Assembly (NCBI RefSeq): GCF_020889785.1
Contig: NZ_JACMYK010000030.1
Span: forward strand, 1 to 61,882
Source of the DNA: Bradyrhizobium acaciae
GTDB taxonomy: Bacteria > Pseudomonadota > Alphaproteobacteria > Rhizobiales > Xanthobacteraceae
Reading direction: 5' to 3'
Length of the DNA stretch: 61,882 nt
Part shown: positions 26,421 to 39,922 of the stretch, one piece after another
Layout: each line of letters begins with the position of its first letter
Position numbering within the stretch: position 1 is the first letter of the stretch
Notes under the pieces: model-generated
What the model saw: the letters and a program-made list of their open reading frames with translations, nothing else
Database searches by the model: none
What the model was told of the DNA's origin: nothing
Translations under genes and position numbers: made by a program

Positions 26421-26469
26421 GCCGGCACCGCGGTGACGGCCCGGCGCTAGTGGCCGCCGATCTCTCGTC

Positions 26470-27681
26470 TCACGCCCTGTCGGCCGCGTGCGGACGCTGC
26501 CGGAAATGAGTGGCCGGCTGCGTCATTGACGGCGCCGCCGGCGAGCCTTGCAGCCGGCGCAGCGTGCCCCGGCCGAGATAGCCGAGGAAGCGCGCCCAAC
26601 GCTGGGCTTGCCAATAGGGTCCGCTGCCGATCGAGACCTCGCGGAAGTTGAATGCCTTGGCGTTCGACCAGGCATCGCACGCAGTCTTCACCGGATCGTC
26701 GTAATACGCGGTGATCTTCTCCTCACCCATGCCGTCGGTCGAAAGCCAGGCCGGGATGTGGACGTTGCAGAGCTGGGCCACGTCGGTGAACACCTTGTCG
26801 GTGCCGGTGCCGGTGACGGGGCAGGTGCTGGCGAAGGCATCACCGACCAGCGCGACGCCGGCCTGTCGATAGCCGGTGCTGACATAGATGTCGGCCGGCC
26901 TGATCTTGATGTCGCCGGCGACGTCGAATTCGCCGGTCAGCCGGCGCAGCCGGGGCAGTGCGGCGTTCAGCGTCTCGACCGGATTGCGGCGCATCGCCCG
27001 CACCCAGGGATCGTCGGCCTGGCGATAGGTGAAGAGGTTGGCGCGCATCCGGTTCTCGACCGGAAACAGCGTGATGTAGGGAATGCGGTCGCTCGGCCGC
27101 TCCGAGAAATAGGTCATGGCCGCAAACGGGAAGGCGGGGCGGCCGACGGGCACGAAATCGAAGCCGAACGAGATCGAGTGGCAGTGGCTGGTGATGAGCC
27201 GCTCGATGCCGAGCATCCGGCGCAGCCCGACATTCAGGCCGTTGGCGAGTACCACGAGGCGCGCCGAGATTTCCTCGCCACCGGAGAGCACGAGCTTCTG
27301 CCGCTCGGAGCTGGTCGCGATATTGACCACCTTGTCGCAAATGAACTCCGCCGACCCTGCGACCTCGTTCCGAATCGCACCGATCAATGCGTCGTACATG
27401 ATGCCGTGTTGCCGGCTTGGCTGCCGGTCGAGCAAATAGCCGAATCGCGCGATCCAGTTCTCGCCGTCCAGCGTCGCCGAACGGAGCACGGAATCGGCGA
27501 TACCGGTCCTGGCGAATCGCGCGAGCTGGAGGTCGCCACCGATCTTTTCGACGCGGAAATCGAACGGATAGTCCTGGTGGGGGTCGACCAGGACGGTCGG
27601 TATCCCGGCACGGCCAAGCATGGCGGCTGCGGTCGAACCCGCAAGACCTCCGCCGATGATCGCGATGTCGGTGTACCGCAT
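26470..27681 (-). CDS. FAD-dependent monooxygenase/halogenase-like oxidoreductase
   Basis: Flavoprotein of 403 residues. Seen: IAIIGGGLAGSTAAAMLGRAG at the N-terminus (GxGxxG FAD fold) with an acidic strand end in VLVDPH, and VALVGDAFASTCPVTGTG near residue 300, the GD motif that contacts the FAD ribityl chain in group A monooxygenases and tryptophan-halogenase relatives. The halogenase WxWxIP motif was not seen, so halogenation is not claimed. The ATG at 27681 is used since the FAD motif follows directly. It is convergent with the ABC exporter, 49 nt apart. Confidence 0.82.
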   Translation of the reverse strand: MRYTDIAIIGGGLAGSTAAAMLGRAGIPTVLVDPHQDYPFDFRVEKIGGDLQLARFARTGIADSVLRSATLDGENWIARFGYLLDRQPSRQHGIMYDALIGAIRNEVAGSAEFICDKVVNIATSSERQKLVLSGGEEISARLVVLANGLNVGLRRMLGIERLITSHCHSISFGFDFVPVGRPAFPFAAMTYFSERPSDRIPYITLFPVENRMRANLFTYRQADDPWVRAMRRNPVETLNAALPRLRRLTGEFDVAGDIKIRPADIYVSTGYRQAGVALVGDAFASTCPVTGTGTDKVFTDVAQLCNVHIPAWLSTDGMGEEKITAYYDDPVKTACDAWSNAKAFNFREVSIGSGPYWQAQRWARFLGYLGRGTLRRLQGSPAAPSMTQPATHFRQRPHAADRA

Positions 27682-27945
27682 GAGGATTTCCGTGGCCGTA
27701 GACCGCAATTTTTGCGCTGCGAATGGCAAATAAAGGCTTAGTTTCGAAGTTTGCCTTCAGGACGAAGTTGGGGAGAGTTGTTTCTATTCTTATTTTGCCC
27801 GGGTAATATATGAGTCGGGCAGCGCGCCCGAGATTCGGGTAAGGGTGAGGGGAGGCGACGAGGCTGTCATATTTCGTCGCGCGCCGCGTGTCGGCGAAAT
27901 GCGAAATACGCAAGTGCCAGAGGCGTTTCTTGGCTTGTCGTTTTG

Positions 27946-27973
27946 CTTGACTTCACTACCTCTCGATTATACA
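27946..27973 (+). promoter_or_regulatory. candidate promoter for the rpsL-rpsG-fusA-tuf operon
   Basis: CTTGAC (27946-27951), 16-nt spacer, TATACA (27968-27973). The 700-nt region 27682-28381 has no convincing gene; this promoter would give a leader of about 400 nt before rpsL. Confidence 0.6.
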
Positions 27974-28381
27974 AGGCCCCCACTTAACGACAGGCGGTGA
28001 GCTAGCCAGCGTCGGAACGGAACACCCAACGGCCCTTTTTGAGGAGCCGGACGGGCACCAACCTCGACGAATGCCGCTCAAACGCTGTCGATGATAGCTA
28101 GGCAATGCCAGGACGATTTTGGTTCTCTTGAGCACGTCCTCTTGAGAGTAAATTCGGATGCATGACCTCGGTGGCGGACCGAACAGCGAACGCTGAACGG
28201 TCCGGGATCGCGGTCCTCTGTGGCGTCGATGCGCTTTCCGCTCAGTGATGAGTGGTTGGCGCGATTTCGCTTTGCGCGGGTATTTGATTCGCGTCGAGCG
28301 GGCCGAACGGGACGGCTAGTCCTGAGAAGAAATTTGCGGAGCCATTCAGGGCTTTCGCGCGAACTAAAGGGTGAAGGCTGC

Positions 28382-28753
28382 ATGCCGACGATCAACCAGC
28401 TGATCGCAAAACCACGTGAAGTGCAGAAGTCGCGCAAGAAGGTGCCGGCGCTGCAGCAGTCGCCGCAGAAGCGCGGCGTGTGCACGCGCGTCTACACCAC
28501 GACCCCGAAGAAGCCGAACTCGGCGCTTCGTAAGGTCGCCAAGGTGCGCCTGACCAACGGCTTCGAGGTGATCGGCTACATCCCGGGTGAAGGCCATAAC
28601 CTGCAGGAGCACTCGGTGGTCATGATCCGCGGTGGCCGCGTCAAGGACTTGCCCGGCGTGCGCTACCACATCCTCCGCGGCGTGCTGGATACCCAGGGCG
28701 TCAAGAACCGTAAGCAGCGTCGTTCGAAGTACGGCGCGAAGCGTCCGAAGTAA
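28382..28753 (+). CDS. rpsL: 30S ribosomal protein S12
   Basis: S12 of 123 residues, usual length, with GGGTGAAGG before the ATG. Seen: the decoding-site loop [11 protein letters not shown] and the second loop [13 protein letters not shown]. The lysines whose change gives streptomycin resistance in other bacteria are unaltered in both loops. It lies at the decoding centre and begins the str operon. Confidence 0.99.
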   Translation: MPTINQLIAKPREVQKSRKKVPALQQSPQKRGVCTRVYTTTPKKPNSALRKVAKVRLTNGFEVIGYIPGEGHNLQEHSVVMIRGGRVKDLPGVRYHILRGVLDTQGVKNRKQRRSKYGAKRPK

Positions 28754-29239
<486 letters not shown>

Positions 29240-29269
29240 GGCGAACAACGGAATTTAAGGAACAGTCTC

Positions 29270-31342
<2,073 letters not shown>

Positions 31343-31382
31343 TTGTCGTTGGTTCGCAACTAACGACTGAACGGAGAGTCAA

Positions 31383-32573
<1,191 letters not shown>

Positions 32574-32590
32574 TAAGCGAACAGGATTGG

Positions 32591-32620
32591 CGGGTAGCGG
32601 ATGAAATCGTCCGCTGCCCG
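32591..32620 (+). promoter_or_regulatory. tuf-rpsJ intergenic stem-loop
   Basis: CGGGTAGCGGA (32591-32601) pairs with TCCGCTGCCCG (32610-32620), 11 bp with one G:U. It may be a leader or attenuator at the boundary between the str and S10 gene blocks. Confidence 0.6.
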
Positions 32621-32664
32621 TTAGCCACCATTCGCAGATAAGACGACAGAGAAAGACAGCGGCA

Positions 32665-32973
32665 ATGAACGGCCAAAACATTCGTATCCGTCTCAAGGCG
32701 TTCGACCATCGAATTCTCGATACGTCGACCCGCGAGATCGTGAACACGGCGAAACGCACCGGTGCTCAGGTTCGCGGACCGATTCCGCTGCCGACCCGCA
32801 TTGAGAAGTTCACCGTCAACCGTTCGCCGCACGTTGACAAGAAGAGCCGCGAGCAATTCGAGATGCGCACTCACAAGCGCCTCCTCGACATTGTTGACCC
32901 GACCCCGCAGACCGTCGATGCGCTGATGAAGCTCGACCTGGCCGCCGGTGTCGACGTCGAGATCAAGCTCTAA
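32665..32973 (+). CDS. rpsJ: 30S ribosomal protein S10
   Basis: S10 of 102 residues. Seen: [15 protein letters not shown], the long loop with [20 protein letters not shown], and the C-terminal [20 protein letters not shown]. Besides its ribosomal role, S10 (NusE) contacts the NusG C-terminal domain in transcription-translation coupling. It heads the S10 block. Confidence 0.98.
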
Positions 32974-32989
32974 GGTTTTGGATTTTTAC

Positions 32990-33006
32990 GTCCGCCGCTT
33001 GCGGAC
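32990..33006 (+). promoter_or_regulatory. small stem-loop upstream of rplC
   Basis: GTCCGC and GCGGAC pair around CGCTT in the 54-nt rpsJ-rplC gap. A short weak structure without a U-run. Confidence 0.4.
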
Positions 33007-33027
33007 AGAAAGACAGGAAGCACGCCG

Positions 33028-33747
33028 ATGCGCTCCGGAGTGATCGCACAAAAGGTCGGGATGACGCGGGTCTTTACGGAGACCGGTGAGCATATCCCTG
33101 TGACCGTGCTGAAGTTGGGCAACTGCCAGGTGCTGGGCCACCGCACGACCGAGAAGAACGGCTATGTCGCTCTTCAGCTCGGCTCGGGCGCCCGCAAGAC
33201 GGTGTACATGCCCAAGGCCGAACGCGGCCAGTTCGCGGTCGCCAAGGTTGAGCCGAAGCGCAAGCTCGCCGAGTTCCGCGTGTCTGAGGACGCGCTGATC
33301 CCGGTCGGCGCGGAAATCCAGGCGGACCATTTCGTGGTCGGCCAGTTTGTCGACGTGACCGGCACCTCGATCGGCAAGGGCTTTGCCGGCGGCATGAAGC
33401 GCTGGAACTTCGGCGGTCTGCGCGCCACCCACGGTGTGTCGATCTCGCACCGTTCGATCGGTTCGACCGGTGGTCGTCAGGACCCCGGCAAGACCTTCAA
33501 GAACAAGAAGATGCCCGGTCACATGGGCGTCGACCGCATCACCACGCTCAATCTGCGCGTGGTTTCGACCGACGTCGAGCGCGGCCTGATCCTCGTCGAA
33601 GGCGCCGTTCCCGGCTCCAAGGGCGGCTGGATCTCGGTGCGCGACGCCGTCAAGAAGCCGCTGCCGAAGGAAGCTCCGAAGCCCGGCAAGTTCAAGGTTG
33701 CCGGCGGCGACGCTGCCGAAGCTGTGGCCGAGAAGGAGGGCGCGTGA
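33028..33747 (+). CDS. rplC: 50S ribosomal protein L3
   Basis: L3 of 239 residues, somewhat longer than the E. coli form owing to an Ala/Glu/Lys-rich C-terminus. Seen: [16 protein letters not shown], the loop [21 protein letters not shown] with the glutamine that is often methylated, and [15 protein letters not shown]. It binds the 23S 3' end and reaches to the peptidyl transferase centre. The stop is one base from the rplD start. Confidence 0.97.
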   Translation: MRSGVIAQKVGMTRVFTETGEHIPVTVLKLGNCQVLGHRTTEKNGYVALQLGSGARKTVYMPKAERGQFAVAKVEPKRKLAEFRVSEDALIPVGAEIQADHFVVGQFVDVTGTSIGKGFAGGMKRWNFGGLRATHGVSISHRSIGSTGGRQDPGKTFKNKKMPGHMGVDRITTLNLRVVSTDVERGLILVEGAVPGSKGGWISVRDAVKKPLPKEAPKPGKFKVAGGDAAEAVAEKEGA

Positions 33748-33748
33748 G

Positions 33749-34369
33749 ATGGAACTGAAAGTCACGACCCTTGAAGGCAAGGACGCCGGATCCGTTCAGC
33801 TCTCTGACGCGATCTTCGGTCTCGAGCCCCGCGCCGACATCATTCAGCGCTGCGTGCAGTGGCAGCTGAACAAGCGTCAGGCCGGCACGCACAAGACCCA
33901 GGGCCGCGCCGACGTCTGGCGCACCGGCAAGAAGATGTACAAGCAGAAGGGCACCGGCGGCGCCCGTCACGGCTCGGCCCGCGTGCCGCAGTTCCGCGGC
34001 GGTGGCCGTGCGTTCGGTCCGGTCGTTCGCTCGCATGCGACCGACCTGCCGAAGAAGGTGCGCGCGCTGGCGCTGAAGCACGCGCTGTCGGCCAAGGCCA
34101 AGGACGGCGGGTTGATCGTGATCGACAACGCCGCGCTCGAGGCCGCCAAGACCAAGGCGCTGCTCGGTCACTTCTCCGGCCTCGGGCTCACCAATGCGCT
34201 GATCATCGACGGCGCCGAGCTGAACGCCGGTTTCGCGACCGCGGCCCGCAACATCCCGAACATCGACGTGCTGCCGATCCAGGGCATCAACGTCTACGAC
34301 ATTCTCCGCCGCCACAAGCTGGTGCTGACCAAGGCTGCGGTTGATGCGCTGGAGGCGCGCTTCAAATGA
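33749..34369 (+). CDS. rplD: 50S ribosomal protein L4
   Basis: L4 of 206 residues. Seen: [20 protein letters not shown], the exit-tunnel loop [20 protein letters not shown] and [16 protein letters not shown], and the C-terminal domain with [18 protein letters not shown]. The ATG at 33749 follows the rplC stop by one base; the upstream GTG reading into rplC is rejected. In enteric bacteria L4 represses the S10 operon; no matching leader was identified. Confidence 0.97.
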   Translation: MELKVTTLEGKDAGSVQLSDAIFGLEPRADIIQRCVQWQLNKRQAGTHKTQGRADVWRTGKKMYKQKGTGGARHGSARVPQFRGGGRAFGPVVRSHATDLPKKVRALALKHALSAKAKDGGLIVIDNAALEAAKTKALLGHFSGLGLTNALIIDGAELNAGFATAARNIPNIDVLPIQGINVYDILRRHKLVLTKAAVDALEARFK

Positions 34370-34665
34370 AGAACATCGACCCGCGCCACTACGACGTCAT
34401 CATCTCTCCTGTCGTGACGGAAAAGGCGACGCTCGCCTCCGAGCACAACAAGGTGCTGTTCAAGGTCGCCGGCAAGGCCACCAAGCCGCAGATCAAGGAA
34501 GCGGTCGAGAAGCTGTTCGACGTCAAGGTGAAGAGCGTCAACACTCTCGTTCGCAAGGGCAAGACCAAGGTGTTCCGCGGCAATCTCGGCTCGCAGTCGG
34601 ACACCAAGCGCGCGATCGTGACCCTTGAAGAGGGCCACCGCATCGACGTGACTACCGGACTATAA
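34366..34665 (+). CDS. rplW: 50S ribosomal protein L23
   Basis: L23 of 99 residues. Seen: [27 protein letters not shown] and the basic [15 protein letters not shown] extension loop. It lies at the tunnel exit and docks trigger factor and SRP. Its ATGA overlaps the end of rplD by 4 nt, so translation is coupled. Confidence 0.97.
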   Translation: MKNIDPRHYDVIISPVVTEKATLASEHNKVLFKVAGKATKPQIKEAVEKLFDVKVKSVNTLVRKGKTKVFRGNLGSQSDTKRAIVTLEEGHRIDVTTGL

Positions 34666-34677
34666 GGCGCAACGACG

Positions 34678-35511
34678 ATGGCATTGAAAACCTACAATCC
34701 CACGACGCCGGGCCAGCGCCAGCTGGTCATGGTCGATCGTTCGGCGCTCTACAAGGGCAAGCCGGTGAAGACGTTGACCGAGGGCAAGCTCGGCAATGGC
34801 GGTCGCAACAACACCGGTCGCATCACCGTGCGTTTCCGCGGCGGCGGCCACAAGAAGGCCTACCGCACCGTCGACTTCCGCCGCGACAAGGTGGACATGC
34901 CGGCGGTCGTGGAACGGCTCGAGTACGATCCGAACCGGACCGCGTTCATCGCGCTGATCAAGTATCAGGATGGTGAGCTGGCCTACATCCTGGCGCCGCA
35001 GCGTCTGGCCGCGGGCGACACCGTCGTCGCCGGCAACTATGTCGACGTGAAGCCGGGCAACGTCATGCCGCTCGGCAACATGCCGGTCGGCACGATCGTG
35101 CACAATATCGAGCTGAAGATCGGCAAGGGCGGCCAGCTGGCGCGCTCCGCCGGTACCTACGCCCAGGTTGTCGGCCGCGACCAGGACTACGTGATCGTCC
35201 GCCTGAACTCGGGCGAGCAGCGTCTCGTGCACGGCCGTTGCCGCGGCACGATCGGCGCGGTCTCGAACCCGGATCACATGAACATCTCGATCGGCAAGGC
35301 CGGTCGTACCCGCTGGCTCGGCTGGCGCCCGCACAACCGCGGTGTCGTCATGAACCCGATCGATCACCCGCATGGCGGTGGTGAAGGTCGTACCTCGGGC
35401 GGTCGCCACCCGGTTACTCCGTGGGGCAAGCCGACCAAGGGCAAGAAGACCCGCACCAACAAGTCGACCAACAAATTCATTCTCCTCAGCCGCCACAAGC
35501 GGAAGAAGTAA
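34678..35511 (+). CDS. rplB: 50S ribosomal protein L2
   Basis: L2 of 277 residues. Seen: the N-terminal basic region [17 protein letters not shown], the RNA-binding core, and the C-terminal [16 protein letters not shown] with the conserved histidine near the peptidyl transferase centre. It bridges the subunits and is needed for their association. The gap after rplW is 12 nt. Confidence 0.98.
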   Translation: MALKTYNPTTPGQRQLVMVDRSALYKGKPVKTLTEGKLGNGGRNNTGRITVRFRGGGHKKAYRTVDFRRDKVDMPAVVERLEYDPNRTAFIALIKYQDGELAYILAPQRLAAGDTVVAGNYVDVKPGNVMPLGNMPVGTIVHNIELKIGKGGQLARSAGTYAQVVGRDQDYVIVRLNSGEQRLVHGRCRGTIGAVSNPDHMNISIGKAGRTRWLGWRPHNRGVVMNPIDHPHGGGEGRTSGGRHPVTPWGKPTKGKKTRTNKSTNKFILLSRHKRKK

Positions 35512-35523
35512 GGAACGCCGGAC

Positions 35524-35802
35524 ATGGTTCGTTCAGTCTGGAAAGGCCCGTTCGTCGAGGGTTCTCTGCTCAAGAAGGCAGATGCTGCCCGCGCGTCCGG
35601 CCGTCACGACGTCATCAAGATCTGGAGCCGCCGCTCGACCATCCTGCCGCAGTTCGTCGGCCTGACGTTCGGCGTCTATAACGGCCACAAGCACGTGCCG
35701 GTGGCAATCAACGAGGAAATGGTGGGTCACAAGTTCGGCGAGTTCTCGCCGACCCGGACCTTCCACGGCCATTCGGGCGACAAGAAAGCCAAGAAGGCTT
35801 GA
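35524..35802 (+). CDS. rpsS: 30S ribosomal protein S19
   Basis: S19 of 92 residues. Seen: [37 protein letters not shown] and [19 protein letters not shown], then [19 protein letters not shown]. It binds 16S rRNA in the head and contacts the A site and S13. Twelve nt separate it from rplB. Confidence 0.98.
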   Translation: MVRSVWKGPFVEGSLLKKADAARASGRHDVIKIWSRRSTILPQFVGLTFGVYNGHKHVPVAINEEMVGHKFGEFSPTRTFHGHSGDKKAKKA

Positions 35803-35812
35803 GGATTAACCG

Positions 35813-36199
35813 ATGAGCAAACCAAAGCGCGAACGTAGCCTCGCGGACAATGAGGCCAAGGCCGTCGCCCGCATGCTGCGCGTCAGCCCGCAGAAGCTCA
35901 ACCTGGTGGCGCAGCTGATCCGCGGCCGCAAGGCGTCCGCTGCGCTCGCCGACCTGCAGTTCTCGCGCAAGCGGATCGCGGTCGACGTCAAGAAGTGCCT
36001 GGAATCGGCGATCGCGAACGCCGAGAACAACCATGACCTCGAGGTCGACGATCTCGTCGTCGCCGAGGCGCATGTCGGCAACGGCATCGTGATGAAGCGT
36101 TTTGCTCCGCGCGGCCGTGGCCGTTCGGGCCGTGTGTTCAAACCGTTCTCGCACCTGACCATCGTGGTTCGTCAGGTCGAGGCCGAGGCAAGCGCTTAA
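35813..36199 (+). CDS. rplV: 50S ribosomal protein L22
   Basis: L22 of 128 residues, about 15 longer at the N-terminus than E. coli L22 owing to [18 protein letters not shown]. Seen: [18 protein letters not shown], the core helices, and the tunnel beta-hairpin near [18 protein letters not shown]. Its hairpin lines the exit tunnel with L4. Ten nt follow rpsS. Confidence 0.96.
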   Translation: MSKPKRERSLADNEAKAVARMLRVSPQKLNLVAQLIRGRKASAALADLQFSRKRIAVDVKKCLESAIANAENNHDLEVDDLVVAEAHVGNGIVMKRFAPRGRGRSGRVFKPFSHLTIVVRQVEAEASA

Positions 36200-36218
36200 A
36201 GCGGCGCAGGAGAAGACG

Positions 36219-36920
36219 ATGGGTCAAAAGATCAATCCAATCGGGCTGCGTCTCGGCATCAACCGGACCTGGGACTCCCGTTGGTTCGCCGGCAAGCAGG
36301 AATACGGCAAGCTGCTGCATGAAGACGTCAAGATCCGCGAGATCCTGCACAAGGAGCTCAAGCAGGCGGCCGTCGCCCGCATCGTGATCGAGCGTCCGCA
36401 CAAGAAGTGCCGCGTGACGATCCACTCGGCTCGTCCGGGCGTCGTGATCGGCAAGAAGGGCGCCGACATCGACAAGCTGCGCAAGAAGGTCGCCGACATC
36501 ACCTCGTCGGACGTCGTGATCAACATCGTCGAAATCCGCAAGCCGGAGCTCGATGCGACCCTGGTCGCCGAATCGATCGCCCAGCAGCTCGAACGCCGCG
36601 TGGCGTTCCGCCGCGCCATGAAGCGCGCCGTGCAGTCGGCGATGCGTCTCGGCGCCGGCGGCATCCGCATCAACTGCTCGGGCCGTCTCGGCGGCGCCGA
36701 AATCGCGCGCATGGAGTGGTACCGCGAGGGCCGCGTGCCGTTGCACACCCTGCGCGCCGACGTCGATTACGGCGTTGCCACCGCGTTCACGACCTTCGGC
36801 ACCTGCGGCGTCAAGGTCTGGATCTTCAAGGGCGAGATCCTCGAGCACGACCCGATGGCCCAGGACAAGAAGATGGCCGAGGGCGATAACACCCCGCGTT
36901 CGCGCCGCGACGCCGCTTGA
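36219..36920 (+). CDS. rpsC: 30S ribosomal protein S3
   Basis: S3 of 233 residues. Seen: [20 protein letters not shown], the KH domain with the loop [16 protein letters not shown] (GxxG as GKKG), and the C-terminal domain with [18 protein letters not shown] and [15 protein letters not shown]. It helps form the mRNA entry channel. Nineteen nt follow rplV. Confidence 0.98.
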   Translation: MGQKINPIGLRLGINRTWDSRWFAGKQEYGKLLHEDVKIREILHKELKQAAVARIVIERPHKKCRVTIHSARPGVVIGKKGADIDKLRKKVADITSSDVVINIVEIRKPELDATLVAESIAQQLERRVAFRRAMKRAVQSAMRLGAGGIRINCSGRLGGAEIARMEWYREGRVPLHTLRADVDYGVATAFTTFGTCGVKVWIFKGEILEHDPMAQDKKMAEGDNTPRSRRDAA

Positions 36921-36950
36921 GGCAAAGCAGGAATTTGAGGGCTTAAAGCC

Positions 36951-37364
36951 ATGATGCAACCTAAGAAAACGAAGTTCCGGAAGGCGCATAAGGGCCGTAT
37001 CCACGGCGTTGCGACCTCTGGCGCGACGTTGGCGTTCGGCCAGTTCGGCCTGAAGGCGATGGAGCCTGAGCGCGTCACCGCCCGCCAGATCGAAGCCGCC
37101 CGTCGCGCGCTGACCCGTCACATGAAGCGCGCCGGCCGCGTCTGGATCCGCGTGTTTCCGGACGTGCCGGTGTCGAAGAAGCCCGCCGAAGTCCGCATGG
37201 GCTCCGGCAAGGGTGCACCGGAATTGTGGGTGGCGCGGGTCAAGCCGGGCCGCGTGATGTTTGAGATCGACGGCGTGACGGTGCAGACCGCCAAGGAGGC
37301 GCTGACGCTCGCCGCTGCCAAGCTGCCGATCAAGACGCGCTTCGTTGCGCGCATTGCGGAGTAA
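36951..37364 (+). CDS. rplP: 50S ribosomal protein L16
   Basis: L16 of 137 residues. Seen: [19 protein letters not shown], the basic [22 protein letters not shown] region, and [19 protein letters not shown]. It binds near the A-site tRNA elbow. Two adjacent ATGs occur; the start could equally be at 36954. Thirty nt follow rpsC, five nt precede rpmC. Confidence 0.97.
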   Translation: MMQPKKTKFRKAHKGRIHGVATSGATLAFGQFGLKAMEPERVTARQIEAARRALTRHMKRAGRVWIRVFPDVPVSKKPAEVRMGSGKGAPELWVARVKPGRVMFEIDGVTVQTAKEALTLAAAKLPIKTRFVARIAE

Positions 37365-37369
37365 TCGCC

Positions 37370-37576
37370 ATGGCCGAGATGAAAGTTGAAGACATTCGCG
37401 CGATGAGCGACGACCAGCGGGAAGACGCGGTCCTGAACCTGAAGAAGGAACGCTTCAACCTGCGTTTCCAGCGCGCCACCGGGCAGCTGGAGAACACGTC
37501 GCGGATGCGGGAAGCCCGCCGCGATATCGCTCGTATCAAGACCATCGCCGCGCAGCAGCGCGCGAAGAAGAAGTAA
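37370..37576 (+). CDS. rpmC: 50S ribosomal protein L29
   Basis: L29 of 68 residues, two helices. Seen: the first helix with [27 protein letters not shown], then the basic turn and [18 protein letters not shown] second helix (here [14 protein letters not shown]). It is near the tunnel exit next to L23. Five nt after rplP and ten before rpsQ. Confidence 0.95.
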   Translation: MAEMKVEDIRAMSDDQREDAVLNLKKERFNLRFQRATGQLENTSRMREARRDIARIKTIAAQQRAKKK

Positions 37577-37586
37577 GGGGCCAGCT

Positions 37587-37835
37587 ATGCCGAAACGTAC
37601 TCTGCAGGGCGTGGTCGTCAGCGACAAGCAAGCCAAGACGATCGTGGTGCGGGTCGATCGCCGCTTCACCCACCCGATCTACAAGAAGACGATCCGCCGT
37701 TCCAAGAACTACCACGCGCACGACGAGAACAACCAGTTCAAGCCGGGCGACATGGTCTGGATCGAGGAATCGAAGCCGATCTCGAAGCTGAAGCGCTGGA
37801 CCGTGGTCCGGGGCGAACACAAGAAAACGGCCTGA
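37587..37835 (+). CDS. rpsQ: 30S ribosomal protein S17
   Basis: S17 of 82 residues, an OB-fold protein. Seen: [21 protein letters not shown], then [19 protein letters not shown] with the conserved basic strand, and the C-terminal [11 protein letters not shown] primary 16S binder of the 5' domain. A gap of 75 nt with a hairpin follows. Confidence 0.97.
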   Translation: MPKRTLQGVVVSDKQAKTIVVRVDRRFTHPIYKKTIRRSKNYHAHDENNQFKPGDMVWIEESKPISKLKRWTVVRGEHKKTA

Positions 37836-37838
37836 TTT

Positions 37839-37855
37839 CTTCGGCCTGGCCGAAG
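37839..37855 (+). promoter_or_regulatory. rpsQ-rplN intergenic stem-loop
   Basis: CTTCGGCC and GGCCGAAG flank a single T, giving a tight 7-bp stem. No strong U-run. It marks the boundary between the S10 block and the spc block. Confidence 0.5.
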
Positions 37856-37910
37856 TATTTCAGGGAAATTTTGAGCGCGCTTAAGCGCAGAAAGAGGACG
37901 AGGTGCATCA

Positions 37911-38279
37911 ATGATTCAGATGCAGACCAACCTCGACGTGGCCGATAATTCAGGCGCACGCCGTGTCATGTGCATCAAGGTTCTTGGAGGTTCCAAGCGC
38001 CGCTATGCCACCGTGGGCGACGTTATCGTTGTGTCGATCAAGGAAGCCATTCCGCGTGGCAAGGTGAAGAAGGGCGACGTGATGAAGGCCGTTGTGGTCC
38101 GGGTCCGCAAGGACATCCGCCGCGCCGACGGTTCGGTCATCCGCTTCGACCGCAACGCCGCCGTGCTGATCAACAATCAGTCCGAGCCGGTCGGCACCCG
38201 TATCTTCGGGCCGGTGCCGCGCGAGCTGCGCGCCAAGAACCACATGAAGATCATTTCGCTCGCGCCGGAGGTGCTGTGA
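37911..38279 (+). CDS. rplN: 50S ribosomal protein L14
   Basis: L14 of 122 residues. Seen: [22 protein letters not shown], the [27 protein letters not shown] stretch, and [24 protein letters not shown]. It is at the subunit interface and contacts silencing factor RsfS. Its stop overlaps the rplX start by one base. Confidence 0.98.
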
Positions 38280-38593
38280 TGGCTGCCAAGATCCGCAAGG
38301 GCGACAAGGTGATCGTGCTCACCGGCCGTGACAAGGGTCGCACCGGCGAGGTGTTCGAGGTGCGTCCGGACGAGAACAAGGCTCTCGTTCGCGGCATCAA
38401 CATGGTGAAGCGTCACCAGAAGCAGAGCCAGACCCAGGAAGGCGGCATCATCTCCAAGGAGATGCCGATCAACCTGTCCAACATTGCGTATGTCGGCAAG
38501 GACGGAAAGCCGACCCGCATTGGGTTCAAGATTCAGGCCGATGGCAAGAAGGTCCGCGTTGCCAAGAGTTCGGGAGCAGAGATCGATGGCTGA
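38279..38593 (+). CDS. rplX: 50S ribosomal protein L24
   Basis: L24 of 104 residues. Seen: [24 protein letters not shown], a KOW motif, and [13 protein letters not shown]. It is an early-assembly protein at the tunnel exit. Its start overlaps rplN by one base; its last 8 nt overlap rplE. Confidence 0.97.
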   Translation: MAAKIRKGDKVIVLTGRDKGRTGEVFEVRPDENKALVRGINMVKRHQKQSQTQEGGIISKEMPINLSNIAYVGKDGKPTRIGFKIQADGKKVRVAKSSGAEIDG

Positions 38594-39143
38594 TACCGCT
38601 TACACGCCGCGCCTGCGCGCGGAGTTCGACAAGAATATCCGCGGCATGATGACCGAGAAGTTCGGTTATGCCAACGTGATGCAGGTGCCGCGCCTGGACA
38701 AGGTCGTGCTCAACATGGGCGTCGGCGATTCCGTCAACGACCGCAAGAAGGCCGAGACCGCCGCTGCCGAGCTGAGCCAGATCGCCGGCCAGAAGGCGAT
38801 CGTGACCTATTCCCGGATCGCGATCGCGACCTTCAAGCTGCGTGAGAACCAGCCGATCGGCTGCAAGGTCACGCTGCGCAAGGCCCACATGTACGAGTTC
38901 ATCGACCGTCTGATCAACGTGGCGCTGCCCCGCGTCCGCGACTTCCGCGGCCTGAACCCGAAGAGCTTTGACGGCCGCGGCAACTACTCGCTCGGCATCA
39001 AGGAGCACATCATTTTCCCCGAGATCGACTTCGAGAAAGTCTCGGAAGCGCGTGGCATGGACATCACGGTCTGCACCACCGCCAAGACCGACGACGAGGC
39101 CCGCGCCTTGTTGACCGCTTTCAATTTCCCGTTCCGGCAGTGA
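38586..39143 (+). CDS. rplE: 50S ribosomal protein L5
   Basis: L5 of 185 residues. Seen: YGNANVMQ-like [14 protein letters not shown] core, [20 protein letters not shown], the P-site loop [20 protein letters not shown], and the C-terminal FPFRQ. It binds 5S rRNA and P-site tRNA. The ATG at 38586 lies inside the end of rplX, which fits coupling. Confidence 0.97.
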   Translation: MADTAYTPRLRAEFDKNIRGMMTEKFGYANVMQVPRLDKVVLNMGVGDSVNDRKKAETAAAELSQIAGQKAIVTYSRIAIATFKLRENQPIGCKVTLRKAHMYEFIDRLINVALPRVRDFRGLNPKSFDGRGNYSLGIKEHIIFPEIDFEKVSEARGMDITVCTTAKTDDEARALLTAFNFPFRQ

Positions 39144-39189
39144 GTAGCTGAACCAAAGCCACTCAAACGCGGATACCCAGGAGCCAAGC

Positions 39190-39495
39190 ATGGCAAAGAA
39201 GAGTTCAATCGAGAAGAACAACCGGCGCAAGCGGATGGCGAAGAACGCCGGCCCGCGCCGCGAGAAGCTGAAGGCGATCATCGCCGACAAGACCATTCCG
39301 ATGGAAGAGCGCTTCGCGGCGACGCTGAAGCTTGCCGAGATGCCGCGCAACTCGTCGCCGACCCGCATCCGCAACCGCTGCGAACTGACCGGACGTCCGC
39401 GTTCGAACTATCGCAAGAACAAGCTCTCGCGCATCGCGCTGCGTGAACTCGGCTCCAAGGGCCTGGTTCCCGGGCTCGTGAAGTCGAGCTGGTAA
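39190..39495 (+). CDS. rpsN: 30S ribosomal protein S14 (zinc-free long form)
   Basis: S14 of 101 residues. The long form with [18 protein letters not shown]; only one cysteine is present in the region, so the CxxC zinc ribbon of the short form is absent. It binds in the 30S head near S3 and S10. Forty-six nt follow rplE. Confidence 0.97.
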   Translation: MAKKSSIEKNNRRKRMAKNAGPRREKLKAIIADKTIPMEERFAATLKLAEMPRNSSPTRIRNRCELTGRPRSNYRKNKLSRIALRELGSKGLVPGLVKSSW

Positions 39496-39509
39496 GGAGG
39501 GTCGGAATA

Positions 39510-39908
39510 ATGTCTACGCACGATCCGATCAGCGATCTCATCACCCGCATCCGCAACGCGCAAATGCGTTCGAAGTCCAAGGTTTCGACCCCGGGCTCGA
39601 AGATGCGCGCCAACGTGCTCGAGGTGCTGAAGTCCGAGGGTTACATCCGCGGCTACGCCAGCGTCGAGCATGCCTCGGGCCGCAGCGAGCTCGAGATCGA
39701 ACTGAAGTATTTCGACGGCGAGCCCGTCATCCGCGAGATCGAGCGGGTGTCGAAGCCGGGCCGCCGCGTTTACGCCTCGGTGAAGAACCTGCCGCGCGTG
39801 AACAACGGTCTCGGCATTTCGGTGTTGTCGACGCCGAAGGGAATCATGGCTGACCACCAGGCGCGCGACGCCAACGTGGGCGGCGAAGTTCTCTTCACGG
39901 TGTTCTGA
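39510..39908 (+). CDS. rpsH: 30S ribosomal protein S8
   Basis: S8 of 132 residues. Seen: [34 protein letters not shown], and the C-terminal [21 protein letters not shown] region with GGEVLFTVF end. It binds helix 21 of 16S rRNA and, in E. coli, represses the spc operon at rplE; that regulation is not tested here. Confidence 0.98.
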   Translation: MSTHDPISDLITRIRNAQMRSKSKVSTPGSKMRANVLEVLKSEGYIRGYASVEHASGRSELEIELKYFDGEPVIREIERVSKPGRRVYASVKNLPRVNNGLGISVLSTPKGIMADHQARDANVGGEVLFTVF

Positions 39909-39922
39909 GGAAGGATTTTACG

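Noticed and set aside
26470..27681. Tryptophan halogenase
   Set aside because: The FAD motifs fit, but the WxWxIP halogenase motif was not found.
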